From Candidatus Thiodiazotropha sp. (ex Myrtea sp. 'scaly one' KF741663) (GTDB lineage: Bacteria; Pseudomonadota; Gammaproteobacteria; Chromatiales; Chromatiaceae), in contig JAHXIQ010000005.1 of NCBI GenBank assembly GCA_025655555.1, forward strand, positions 124,001-188,000: DNA of 64,000 nucleotides. Direction: 5' to 3'. The notes beneath the pieces are model-generated. The model saw only the letters and a program-made list of their open reading frames with translations. It was not told the origin of the DNA and did not search any database. Shown one piece after another: positions 8,534 through 16,875 of the stretch. The stretch's first letter is position 1. Every line of letters starts with the position of its first letter. The position numbers were made by a program, and so were the translations under genes.

Positions 8534-9162
8534 CTTCACCTGCCATACTCTACGACAAGGCGGAGTGCCCATTCTGCTGGCGTGTGCGTATGGCATTGCA
8601 TCGTTGTCAGGTTGTGTATGAAAAGCGCGACTTTGAAACCCATGAGCAGGAGTGGACCCGCCTGACACCTGGCGGCACGGTGCCTGTACTTCGCCTGCAT
8701 GGCTTGGTCATGCATGATTCTTCTGTCATGCTGGAATATCTCAACGATGCCTTTGGTGCACTTTTGCCGTTGTCACCGGAGAAGCGAGCCCAAGCCCGTA
8801 CTAGCGCAATCTATGCCGATACCTCGGTGGGGAGACCGGTCAGGGATCTTGTCTTTCAGCGACGGGATAGAGTACCTTCCGAGCGGGATGAAGCGGTGAT
8901 TGCAAGCGCCATGCAGCGGTGGCATGAAGCCATGTCCTATCTCGATAACGCTTTAGGGGATAGGGATTTTTTTATCGAAGGAGTGGGCATTACAGATTAT
9001 ATTCTGGCAAGCCGCTTCGGGTTGGCCCTGGCTTACGGTATGCCTTCTCCCCGATCACCCAGGTTAGGTGAGTGGTTTGAGCGTATGGTTGGCCGTCCGG
9101 AGTTCACGGATACTGCGCCTGAAATTGTCATACAGAAACTAGATCGAGGCTGGCTGTCATGA
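8530..9162 (+). CDS. SspA-like glutathione S-transferase
   Basis: A 210-residue protein with an N-terminal thioredoxin-fold GST domain and an all-helical C-terminal domain. CPFC at residues 13-16 gives it a glutaredoxin-like dithiol. GGTVPVLRLHG supplies the cis-Pro (VP) loop and HDSSVMLEYL the glutathione gamma-Glu binding (DSSV) motif. The layout resembles the stringent starvation protein/omega-GST group. It overlaps the preceding isomerase-like gene and the following ABM gene by four bases each, so all three are one tightly coupled operon. Catalytic activity is not proven, as SspA itself is non-catalytic. Confidence 0.8.
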   Translation: MTSPAILYDKAECPFCWRVRMALHRCQVVYEKRDFETHEQEWTRLTPGGTVPVLRLHGLVMHDSSVMLEYLNDAFGALLPLSPEKRAQARTSAIYADTSVGRPVRDLVFQRRDRVPSERDEAVIASAMQRWHEAMSYLDNALGDRDFFIEGVGITDYILASRFGLALAYGMPSPRSPRLGEWFERMVGRPEFTDTAPEIVIQKLDRGWLS

Positions 9163-9737
9163 ATGAAACAGCGCAGACATCCGATTCGACGAATGTCGAT
9201 GGCGATCCCCCTGTCACCGTCCTGGTTACCCGCAAGCCTAAACCAGGTAAAGAGGCTGAGTTCGAAGACTATATTACCGGTATCACCCAGGCTGCCATGC
9301 AGCATCCGGGACATATGGGCACCAATGTTTTTCGACCGACAAAACCCGATGGTGCCTATCGGATCGTTTTTAAATTCGATCGCCGCAGTCATCTCGAACA
9401 ATGGGAGCGTTCCGCTGAGCGAGCCGAGTGGCGAGAGATAGCGGAAAGCGTCAGTCAACCGAGGGAGATACAGACCATCACAGGCCTCGAAGCCTGGTTT
9501 ACCCTGCCGGATTGCGCTATCAACGTGCATCCGCCGAAGTATAAAATGGCCTTTCTTGTCTGGTTGGGTGTTTTTAGTCTGGTCACGTTACTGAGCTATC
9601 TCATCGGGCCGTTGATGAGTGAATGGCCGCTAGTGGCTCGTACCTTTACATTGACAGTGATTGTCGTGCCCACATTGACCTATTTTATTCTCCCCCTTCT
9701 CACAAGAATTTTTTCGGGTTGGCTCTATCCCAAATAG
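9159..9737 (+). CDS. ABM-domain protein with C-terminal membrane anchor
   Basis: A 192-residue protein. Residues about 18-110 form an antibiotic-biosynthesis-monooxygenase (dimeric ferredoxin-like) domain: VTVLVTRKPKPGKEAEFEDY, PGHMGTNVFRP and YRIVFKFD are the three typical strands. Two predicted TM helices follow, around residues 127-147 and 158-180, ending in GWLYPK. Membrane-tethered ABM proteins are common in proteobacteria but poorly studied. It overlaps the GST gene by ATGA. A quinone- or polyketide-oxidising role would be typical of ABM enzymes but is only inferred; the active-site residues cannot be assigned. Confidence 0.8.
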   Translation: MNETAQTSDSTNVDGDPPVTVLVTRKPKPGKEAEFEDYITGITQAAMQHPGHMGTNVFRPTKPDGAYRIVFKFDRRSHLEQWERSAERAEWREIAESVSQPREIQTITGLEAWFTLPDCAINVHPPKYKMAFLVWLGVFSLVTLLSYLIGPLMSEWPLVARTFTLTVIVVPTLTYFILPLLTRIFSGWLYPK

Positions 9738-9961
9738 TATTCAGCACTGCCCCTGTCTTTAACAAAAAAAAGCAACCGGCACTCAAGACTGGAAAGATTT
9801 TCTTTTGTTTGCAATTTCAGGCGGTTCCTGTTGCCTGTTCAATCTCCAAAATATTGACCGAGACATCTCATGGACGCATTATGGGTGGATGTTTCCAGTC
9901 GTTCCGGGTAAACGATCATGCCTGGTATCATCCGGCGGCGAATTTCACGGAGATGAGAAGA

Positions 9962-11353
9962 ATGAAGAATGCACAGGGTTTTATCTTTCTGGTCTTGCTG
10001 ACCGCGCTGGTTGCCGGCTGTACAACCGCACCGATGCTATCCGAACGGCAGGTCATTACAGAATATGATGAGGTTGCCGCGCTCAACTCCCGGTTGAAGG
10101 ATGATAAATCCAATGGACTCTACGATTTGGCCCCAAGCGGCTTTGCGGCTGCGGAGGCTAAGTTGACTGAGGCGATCTCTCTGGGCCGTACCAAGCGAGA
10201 CGACAGGGTCATCGCTTTGGTGAAGGAGGCGAACACGATCGTCGACAAGGCTGAATCTGATGCCGCCACGACAAAAAATCTCATGAGAGAAGTCCTGGAT
10301 GCGAGAGAGATGGCGATCGCCGCCGGTGCCGATACCTTGTATCAGGAGCAGTTCGGTGTGCTGGACAATAAGCTGCGCAAGGCGGCCCAAAAAGTTGAGG
10401 ATGGCGATCAGGAGGGTGCAAAAAAATGGCGTCCTGAGATGATACAGGGCTACGCGGAAGTGGAATTGGAAGCGCTCAAGCAGGATGCCACGGAACAGGC
10501 GCACCGGGATATCACCGATGCTGTGCAGAAGGAAGCTGATGATTTTGCACCCAAGACACTCAAGCTGGCTCGAGAGGAGCTTGCACTTGCCGTGGCGGTT
10601 CTTGAAACCAACCGGACACAGCGGCAGAAGGCTCGCGGTCACGCCAAACGCTCCAGCGAGCTGGCCATGCAGAGTGTAGAGATCACCGACATGATCAAGG
10701 ATTTCGAACGTCGCGATTTCAGCATGGAGGAGATTGTGCTCTGGTATCAGAAACAACTTATCCTGATCAATGAGCCCTCGGGTGAGGCGCTACCGCTGTA
10801 TTTACCCAATCACGAGGTAGTCGTTACCCTGCGCGACAAACTGGCCACCTATGCCGAGATGCAACAGTCTGAAATGGCGACCCGCATGGATCTGCAAAGC
10901 CGTCTTGAGGCCGTTGAGAGGGAAAATCGTGAGGCACAGGCACGCTATGCCAAGATTCAGAATCTCTTTGGTCCGTCCGAGGCCAATGTCTACCGGCAGG
11001 GTCATAATGTCCTGCTTGAGCTGCATGCCTTCAATTTCCCAAGCGGGCAGAGCGAGATTCAATCGGAAAACTTTGCCTTACTGGACAAGATCGTGACGGC
11101 TATCCATTCCTTTCCCAACCCCAGCGTGGTGGTTTCCGGACATACCGATTCGGTGGGTGGCTTCAGTGTCAATCAAAATTTATCGCAACGGCGGGCCGAG
11201 ACAGTGGCTTCCTTTCTCGAGAAGGTGGGTGGCTTTGACAAGACTCGTCTTACCGCCATCGGTTACGGGGAGTCACGTCCGGTTGCCAGCAATGAGACGG
11301 CTGTCGGTCGGAACACCAATCGCCGCATCGAAGTGCTCATTATCAACGAGTGA
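9962..11353 (+). CDS. OmpA-family lipoprotein with N-terminal DUF4398-like helical domain
   Basis: A 463-residue lipoprotein. Lipobox LVAGC gives lipidated Cys20, followed by a long charged helical region with Lys/Glu/Ala heptads (DUF4398-like) and a coiled coil near residues 290-330. The C-terminal OmpA peptidoglycan-binding domain carries VVVSGHTDSVGG, NQNLSQRRAETV and GRNTNRRIEVLI. It would tie the outer membrane to murein. The ATG at 9962 was chosen because GGAG lies nine bases upstream and it yields a proper lipoprotein signal; upstream in-frame codons at 9623-9950 overlap the ABM gene and look non-coding. A terminator follows. Confidence 0.85.
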   Translation: MKNAQGFIFLVLLTALVAGCTTAPMLSERQVITEYDEVAALNSRLKDDKSNGLYDLAPSGFAAAEAKLTEAISLGRTKRDDRVIALVKEANTIVDKAESDAATTKNLMREVLDAREMAIAAGADTLYQEQFGVLDNKLRKAAQKVEDGDQEGAKKWRPEMIQGYAEVELEALKQDATEQAHRDITDAVQKEADDFAPKTLKLAREELALAVAVLETNRTQRQKARGHAKRSSELAMQSVEITDMIKDFERRDFSMEEIVLWYQKQLILINEPSGEALPLYLPNHEVVVTLRDKLATYAEMQQSEMATRMDLQSRLEAVERENREAQARYAKIQNLFGPSEANVYRQGHNVLLELHAFNFPSGQSEIQSENFALLDKIVTAIHSFPNPSVVVSGHTDSVGGFSVNQNLSQRRAETVASFLEKVGGFDKTRLTAIGYGESRPVASNETAVGRNTNRRIEVLIINE

Positions 11354-11381
11354 TGTCGGTTGGCTATCGACTGAGCGATGG

Positions 11382-11402
11382 TCTGGCCATAGCCAGATTT
11401 TT
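11382..11402 (+). terminator. Intrinsic terminator after the OmpA-type lipoprotein
   Basis: Stem TCTGGC/GCCAGA, loop CATA, then five T residues, 28 bases after the stop codon. The stem is short but GC-rich. Confidence 0.7.
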
Positions 11403-11512
11403 ACTCCTGCAGCTTTTCTCTTGTTTCTTGGGTATGGCTTGATCCCGGACAAGCGATAATTTTTCAGCCTGTCCTATGATTAGTCTCAAATGAAAAGAAA
11501 CCTGAGACAAGC

Positions 11513-13240
11513 ATGAGTGACTCATCGAAACAGGCAACCAGCCAGAGCTATTCCGTAGCCATTACCGGTTCAGGTGGCAGTGGTGCGGTGACAACCGGAC
11601 GCATACTGCTCGAAGCGGCTGCCCAGTGCGGTTTTCAGGGCTTGATGACGCGTTCCGCCGGACCACAGATCCGTGGTGGAGAATCTGCGGCGATGGTTCG
11701 CTTCAGCCAGGACCCTGTGGAGTGCATGGGCGACGAGTACGATCTGCTGGTCGGACTCGACTGGCGTAATATCGAACGTTTTGCCGATGAGCTGCCACTC
11801 TCCGACAAGAGTCTGATCCTGTCGGACCCCGCTGCGGGAGAGGTGCCTGCACTGTTGCGTAGCAACGGTGCGGATATTCTTGAGGTGCCATTTAAAAAGT
11901 TCGCCTCCGGACTGCCGGGGGGGCGCCTCAATATGGTTGCCCTGGGTGCCACGGCACTGGTCTGTGGGCTGGATCTCAAAGCGTTGGAAACCAGTGTCAA
12001 AGCCATATTGGGAAACAAAGGGGAGGGGATTGTTGAGACCGCACTGCTGGCGGTCAGGCTGGGTTATAATCACGATCACCGGCCTCGGATTACACTGGAA
12101 GCTCCCGGGAAATCTGCAGATCATTGGAGCATCACCGGTAATCAGGCCTGTGGGGTGGGTGCCCTGAGAGGAGGTACGCGTTTCGTCGCTGCCTACCCCA
12201 TCACGCCGGCCAGTGAGATATTGGAGTGGCTCGCCCCAAGGCTGGAGAAGCTCGGCGGTTCTTTGTTGCAGGCTGAGGACGAACTGGCTTCGATCAATAT
12301 GATCATTGGCGCTTCCTTCGGTGGCGTGCCCTCACTGACAGCGACGTCCGGCCCCGGTCTTAGCCTGATGGTCGAAGGATTGGGACTCGCCCTGGTCAGC
12401 GAGACACCGGTAACAGTGGTGAATGTCATGCGAGGCGGTCCCTCCACCGGTATCCCCACCAAGTCCGAGCAGTCTGATCTGAACATTGCTATTTACGGCC
12501 TGCATGGTGATGCGCCGCACTTGGTGCTGGCGCCGCTCTCGATTCGGGATTGCGTCTTCACCACCCAGTGGGCGGTGCAACTTGCTGAACACCTGCAGAC
12601 TGTGGCCCTGGTGCTCTCTGATCAGTCACTGGGACAGTCCCAGGCGATTATCAAAGCCCCACCGCAGCGTGAACTCTCTCTTGCGCGTAAAGTGGAAGCT
12701 ACCCCTGATGCGGAATATCAACGCTACGCCATCACCCCGGATAACGTTTCAGCCATGAGCCTTCCCGGTACTGCCGGGGGTATGTATACCGCTGACGGCT
12801 TGGAACATAACCCCCGGGGAACGCCATCCAGCATGGCAGTGGATCATCGCACCCAACTGAACAAGCGTCTGCATAAGCTGGAGGATTTCGACTTCGGTGA
12901 GGATTGGGCAGATGTGGAAGGGGATGGCAGACAGTGCATCATCACCTGGGGATCTTCCACCGGTGCGGTGAAGGAAGTGGCCGGTTGGCTATTGGCGCAG
13001 GGAAGTTCGATCAAGATTATTTCAATTCGTTTACTGGCGCCTTTACAGCATGATCGGCTGAAAGATCTATTGAAGGATATGGAAAAGGTTTTGGTTGTGG
13101 AACAGAATCATGCAGGGCAGCTTTTCCATTATCTGCATGCGGAGGGCGTGTTGCCCGTTTCGGCTGAATCATTGGCTCAGCCCGGACCCCTTCCCCTGAG
13201 GCCGGGACGAATTCTACGTGCCCTGGGTGGCGGTGGTTGA
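11513..13240 (+). CDS. korA: 2-oxoacid (2-oxoglutarate):ferredoxin oxidoreductase, fused gamma-alpha subunit
   Basis: A 575-residue KorA-type subunit. Residues about 12-185 are the gamma domain (ITGSGGSGAVTTGRILLEAA, then RSAGPQIRGGESAAMVRFS), fused to the alpha domain with the CoA/pyrimidine-binding AAYPITPASEILEW near residue 228 and TSGPGLSLMVEGLGLAL. With KorB and TPP it decarboxylates a 2-oxoacid with CoA and reduces ferredoxin. KorAB of this architecture supplies low-potential electrons for benzoyl-CoA reductase in denitrifying aromatic degraders and also serves the reductive TCA cycle; which applies here is not decidable. It is followed by korB after 14 bases. Confidence 0.88.
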   Translation: MSDSSKQATSQSYSVAITGSGGSGAVTTGRILLEAAAQCGFQGLMTRSAGPQIRGGESAAMVRFSQDPVECMGDEYDLLVGLDWRNIERFADELPLSDKSLILSDPAAGEVPALLRSNGADILEVPFKKFASGLPGGRLNMVALGATALVCGLDLKALETSVKAILGNKGEGIVETALLAVRLGYNHDHRPRITLEAPGKSADHWSITGNQACGVGALRGGTRFVAAYPITPASEILEWLAPRLEKLGGSLLQAEDELASINMIIGASFGGVPSLTATSGPGLSLMVEGLGLALVSETPVTVVNVMRGGPSTGIPTKSEQSDLNIAIYGLHGDAPHLVLAPLSIRDCVFTTQWAVQLAEHLQTVALVLSDQSLGQSQAIIKAPPQRELSLARKVEATPDAEYQRYAITPDNVSAMSLPGTAGGMYTADGLEHNPRGTPSSMAVDHRTQLNKRLHKLEDFDFGEDWADVEGDGRQCIITWGSSTGAVKEVAGWLLAQGSSIKIISIRLLAPLQHDRLKDLLKDMEKVLVVEQNHAGQLFHYLHAEGVLPVSAESLAQPGPLPLRPGRILRALGGGG

Positions 13241-13254
13241 TGAGGAGATAATCG

Positions 13255-14082
13255 ATGACAGTTCCCGCGCTCAAGGCAAAAGATTACAAATCAGGTATCA
13301 AGGCGGTCTGGTGTCCAGGTTGCGGCCATTTCGCCGTACTCTCCGCGCTGACCAAGGCGATGGCGCACCTTGGACTGGTGAAGGAAGAGGTGGCAGTAGT
13401 CTCAGGTATCGGCTGTTCATCCCGCTTGCCGGCCTATATCGATACCTACGGGTTTCACGGTATTCATGGGCGGGCACTGGCGGCGGCCTCGGGTCTCAAG
13501 GCGGCGCGACCCGATCTGACGGTCATCGCGGCGGGTGGGGACGGGGATGGCTTCTCCATTGGCGGCAACCACTTTCTGCATGCCTGTCGGCGTAACATGA
13601 ACATGGCCTACATCGTTATGGACAATGAGGTCTACGGTATGACCAAGGGGCAGGCCTCTCCGACCACGCTGCCAGACTGGAGTAACAGCAAGATGACGCC
13701 CCATGGTACCGGCATCCCGAGCTTCAATCCTGCCGCCATTGCACTGGCTGCAGGGGCGGGTTTCATCGCCCGCGGCTTTTCGGGTGAGCCCTCCGAGCTG
13801 ACTCGATTGCTGGTAGAGGCCATTGAACATCCCGGATTTGCATTTGTGCAGGTATTGAGTGGATGTGTCACCTACCGGCCCGATCAGAAACTGTGGAAGG
13901 AGGAGGTTCATCCCTCAGAAAGTGATCTGCCGACAGATGATCCGGTCAAGGCAGCACAGATCATCCAGGCTGGTGACGGCAAGGCGACAGGTGTCATCTA
14001 TGCCAAGCAGTTTCCTGTCTGGCAACCGGAAAACAGAACGGACTCAAAGTTAAATACCATTGAGAAGGAGTTCCTGCTATGA
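13255..14082 (+). CDS. korB: 2-oxoacid:ferredoxin oxidoreductase beta subunit
   Basis: A 275-residue TPP-binding subunit. WCPGCGHFAVL (Cys20, Cys23) and GIGCSSRLPAY are beta-subunit signatures, and AAGGDGDGFSIGGNH near residues 94-108 is the Mg/TPP-binding GDGx motif. DNEVYGMTKGQASPT matches the KorB/PorB loop. No separate 4Fe-4S ferredoxin domain is present, so a free ferredoxin is the expected acceptor. GAGGAG (13241-13246) precedes the start. It overlaps the rubrerythrin gene by four bases, tying it to that protein. Confidence 0.9.
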   Translation: MTVPALKAKDYKSGIKAVWCPGCGHFAVLSALTKAMAHLGLVKEEVAVVSGIGCSSRLPAYIDTYGFHGIHGRALAAASGLKAARPDLTVIAAGGDGDGFSIGGNHFLHACRRNMNMAYIVMDNEVYGMTKGQASPTTLPDWSNSKMTPHGTGIPSFNPAAIALAAGAGFIARGFSGEPSELTRLLVEAIEHPGFAFVQVLSGCVTYRPDQKLWKEEVHPSESDLPTDDPVKAAQIIQAGDGKATGVIYAKQFPVWQPENRTDSKLNTIEKEFLL

Positions 14083-14600
14083 GCGAAGCTGAAACCGTGA
14101 CTATCGAATCTGTGGAAGAGTTTCTAGTGCATGCCATGGAACTCGAAGAGGCTTCTTACGAGCACTATGAGGAACTGGCGGATACCATGGAGGTGCACAA
14201 CAATTTGGAAGTGGCAGAACTCTTCCGTAAGCTGGCGAACTACAGCCGGCTGCATGCTGAGGAAGTTCATCAACGTGCGGCAAATCTGGCTTTACCTACA
14301 ATCACCCCCTGGGACTTTAAGTGGAAATGCCCATCGGCACCCGAGGCCTTCTGTATGGATGATGCGGACTATCTCATGAGTAGTACAAAGGCCATGGAAA
14401 TTGCACTGTTCAACGAGATCCGTGGCCGGGATTTTTATCAGCAGGTCGCAGATAACTCATCAAGTGAAGCGGTGAAGAAGTTGGCGATTGAAATGGTAGA
14501 AGAGGAAAACTGGCATGTTGAGATGTTACGGGAATGGCAGGCCAGTATGCAGGAGGAGCAGCCCCAGGAGGATCTAGACCCTCCCAATATGCCGGAATAG
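14079..14600 (+). CDS. Rubrerythrin-type ferritin-like diiron protein
   Basis: A 173-residue four-helix-bundle protein with two carboxylate/His repeats: ELEEASYEHYEELAD with AEEVH (Glu61-x-x-His64) in the first half, and EIALFNEIRGRDFYQQ with EEENWHVEML in the second. These can form a diiron centre. The C-terminal rubredoxin Cys4 site of classical rubrerythrin is absent, so this is an erythrin-type short form. It is translationally coupled to korB, which suggests protection of the oxygen-sensitive oxidoreductase from peroxide or O2. That role is inferred from coupling and fold. Confidence 0.82.
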   Translation: MSEAETVTIESVEEFLVHAMELEEASYEHYEELADTMEVHNNLEVAELFRKLANYSRLHAEEVHQRAANLALPTITPWDFKWKCPSAPEAFCMDDADYLMSSTKAMEIALFNEIRGRDFYQQVADNSSSEAVKKLAIEMVEEENWHVEMLREWQASMQEEQPQEDLDPPNMPE

Positions 14601-14999
14601 TCTATTGACGACAGTTATACCCGGAACTCACTTTGCTTGTGTCCCGGGCACCCTGGCCTAGCTCAAAATTATATTTGGATGATAAAAAGTACGACCCTAC
14701 CACTTAAGGGTAGGGTGACTACTCCTTTTGCGTATGGAATGTAATGGTATTGCCATTTAGGACTTTCATTCTCTTCAAAAATGTATTTCAATCTTGTTAT
14801 GGAAAAGGGAAAGCACTATTTTCCCACTATGGAGCATTGTGATATTGAAGGTTTTTTACACGGACGAAAAAGGGGGGTGTGGCTTAAGTAATTCTTAAGC
14901 TTGGCTTGCTAAGTTACTACCTATAGTGGGGTATATCGATTCAGTCCCAGCAAGTCAGCCAGAACGTGTAATTTTATCAGGTAACGTAGAGATCCAGCC
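14601..14999. other. 399-bp intergenic region without a gene
   Basis: Between the rubrerythrin gene and the first tandem paralogue. The clearest structure is an inverted repeat ACCCTAC-N9-GTAGGGT at 14694-14716. It lacks a T tract, so it is not a convincing terminator. The segment 14860-14990 presumably holds the promoter of the next gene, but no clear -35/-10 pair was identified. No tRNA or small ORF with a ribosome site was seen. Confidence 0.5.
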
Positions 15000-15464
15000 A
15001 TGTTTAACTATCTGGAAAAAAAGAGCGAGAAAAGAATTTTCTACAGTTATCTGCATCGATTCGGGCTGACGTGGGAGGACTTGAATCCCAGGGTCTCCCG
15101 TCTGATCCTCAATGCAATCTATGATCAGGCGCAAGCAACTTCGCATAAATTCGGCGAGCCGTTGGAGACTGTTTCCGGGAACATCATCAGTGCTGCTGCA
15201 TGGGGAACAATCTACTGCCTCATGGGCTCAGATCAGATGTTGAAAATGGAGCCCGGATATAGAGATATTGTCGATGAGGTGGAATGGGAGCTGATGATCT
15301 CCTGTGAGAAAGAGGACGCGGGGAGTAATATCTACTGTCGAGTTTTTTCTATCCTCTATGAGAATGGTCATTGCCACCCTAGTGTTTCTACTTTACTCAA
15401 AGCCTGTATGCACCAGGCACCCAGTACGCAGAGTTTTGAAGCTGGTAATTGCTCTGTTCTTTGA
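15000..15464 (+). CDS. Protein of unknown function, tandem paralogue 1
   Basis: A 154-residue soluble protein that I do not recognise. It begins MFNYLEKKSEKRIFYSYLHR and aligns end to end with the protein at 15698-16168. Shared positions include (M-F-x-Y-L-E-[KR]-x-S-E-K-R), F/Y-S-Y-L, GLT, the block SAAWxxIY-x-L-[ML]-G, D-x-[VF]-V-D-E-[VI]-E-x-E-L, and a Cys-His pair near the end (HCHPSV against RCHHEV). No signal peptide or TM helix. The protein is predicted largely helical. There is no obvious Shine-Dalgarno immediately before the ATG. Function unknown. Confidence 0.7.
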   Translation: MFNYLEKKSEKRIFYSYLHRFGLTWEDLNPRVSRLILNAIYDQAQATSHKFGEPLETVSGNIISAAAWGTIYCLMGSDQMLKMEPGYRDIVDEVEWELMISCEKEDAGSNIYCRVFSILYENGHCHPSVSTLLKACMHQAPSTQSFEAGNCSVL

Positions 15465-15497
15465 TGTCCACCATCAATGGTTAAGTGACGCTAATTC

Positions 15498-15560
15498 CTA
15501 GAGCCTGTTAACACTAATCTGATCACCACTGCCAATTAAATGAGTGTTAACGGGCCATAA
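15498..15560. repeat. Short inverted-repeat element, member of a dispersed family
   Basis: Left end TAGAGCCTGTTAACACTAAT (15499-15518) faces right end TGAGTGTTAACGGGCCATAA (15541-15560). The shared core is GCCYGTTAACACT. The same end sequence occurs at 35557-35580, 45608-45640, 45843-45875 and 59673-59700. It resembles an internally deleted version of the MITE-like element at 45608-45875. Confidence 0.65.
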
Positions 15561-15697
15561 TTGTTTTGGCATTAATTTCCTCTTAAGTAACATTTGCTAG
15601 GATCTTCTAGGGTTATTTCACTACTTCAGTGATTTATCCAGATGAGAAGATTGGCGATGTTCTCCATAGGCTGAGGCTATTCACGGGAGGGGAAAGG

Positions 15698-16168
15698 ATG
15701 TTTGGATACCTGGAAAGACAGAGCGAAAAGCGGCTCTATTTCAGCTATTTGATCAAATACGGACTGACCCAGGATGACTTGGGGGAGCCTGCTACTCAAT
15801 CGATTTTATCCCAGGTCTACGAGAATTCACAAAAACTTTCCAAAAGGTTTCATGAGCCTGTAACGCGTATCTCACGAAGCGTTGTCGTTTCTGCTGCCTG
15901 GGCCTCAATTTATGCACTCCTGGGTCCGCGAAAGCTCGTCGAAATTGACCCTGATCATCAAGAATTCGTCGACGAGATCGAGACTGAGCTAGTGTGTGCA
16001 GGTCAGGGCGTGTCTGAAACATTCAATGTCTATCAACATGTATTTCAAACGCTCCTGCATCACGATCGCTGTCATCATGAGGTTGCCGAAATACTAAACA
16101 GATATAGTATGTTCTCTGTTCAGAGCAGGCCTAAATCTGGTCAGCATAACTTAGCTTATCACTCATGA
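15698..16168 (+). CDS. Protein of unknown function, tandem paralogue 2
   Basis: A 156-residue soluble protein, paralogous to the product of 15000-15464 over its full length (MFGYLERQSEKRLYFSYL at the start; SAAWASIYALLG in the middle; EFVDEIETEL after it). The start at 15698 was chosen because a purine-rich GGGAGGGGAAAGG runs straight into it and because it aligns with the paralogue's first Met. An upstream in-frame ATT/ATG extension of 23 codons lacks support. The genes are 233 bp apart and separated by a repeat element, so they may be separately transcribed. Function unknown. Confidence 0.7.
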   Translation: MFGYLERQSEKRLYFSYLIKYGLTQDDLGEPATQSILSQVYENSQKLSKRFHEPVTRISRSVVVSAAWASIYALLGPRKLVEIDPDHQEFVDEIETELVCAGQGVSETFNVYQHVFQTLLHHDRCHHEVAEILNRYSMFSVQSRPKSGQHNLAYHS

Positions 16169-16311
16169 GTTGCTTCCTCTTAAGGAAGCGCTAAACAAGA
16201 CTGGATGAGTCAAATACTTACACATGAAGACGTCAATCACAGGTATTTTGCGGACTATTGCCAATACTGATAGCACAGAGACGGAATTTTTTTCTACAAA
16301 ATGAATGGCTA

Positions 16312-16821
16312 TTAGAAATCAGATTGAAAATAAAAGCGGTGGACACTTTCATCTGCTGTAACGGCCTCTACGGCAATAGTGGAAACTTCTGGTGATGGTA
16401 GGTTGATATCACCACCATATCCCGCCATATTAGACATCTGCATCGATATCAGTCTGACCTTCTTGGGTGCATTTTTCGTTGCTGTTTTCGCCCATGCATG
16501 AACCATGGCATGATCTGTATCTTTACCTGTATCGGTATTCATGAGAGACAACATGACATGATGGGTTGCGACTATCCCATATGTTTTGAGGGCAGCTTGT
16601 GATTTTTTATCATATGGCATGATTTCCAGAGTGGCCTGTATGTTGCCATTCTTCTGGCTTCCCAAAGTATGCATATGGCCATGCCCATGAGAATCATCAC
16701 TTTTCTTCACTCCTTCGGATTGATGCATGCCTTGTTGATCATGACCAATGTCACCAGCGGTTGCAGTTGTAACCATGGCGGTGAATAGACCCAGTAAGAG
16801 TAATTCTTGGTAGTGTTTCAT
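16312..16821 (-). CDS. His-rich periplasmic protein, last gene of the metal efflux cluster
   Basis: A 169-residue exported protein: the signal peptide runs to TATA-G. The mature N-terminus is rich in His and Met (HDQQGMHQSEG, then DSHGHGHMH), a pattern of copper, silver, zinc or nickel chelation. The remainder is a compact beta-rich domain (IQATLEIMPYDKKSQA through STIAVEAVTADESVHRFYFQ) without a recognised family. It lies 54 bp downstream of cusA on the same strand, so it is probably part of the efflux operon. A CusF-like periplasmic metallochaperone role is inferred; the sequence is not CusF. Confidence 0.7.
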   Translation of the reverse strand: MKHYQELLLLGLFTAMVTTATAGDIGHDQQGMHQSEGVKKSDDSHGHGHMHTLGSQKNGNIQATLEIMPYDKKSQAALKTYGIVATHHVMLSLMNTDTGKDTDHAMVHAWAKTATKNAPKKVRLISMQMSNMAGYGGDINLPSPEVSTIAVEAVTADESVHRFYFQSDF

Positions 16822-16875
16822 AGCACTCTCTCTGCTCTCTCGGGTTAATATAAGGCTATATAATAACTGGATTAT

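Noticed and set aside
10037-10756. Antisense open frame of 239 codons over the OmpA-type lipoprotein gene
   Set aside because: Shadow of the real coding sequence; no domain or start signals.
14694-14716. Inverted repeat ACCCTAC/GTAGGGT as a terminator of the korAB operon
   Set aside because: Short stem, 9-base loop and no T tract on either strand.
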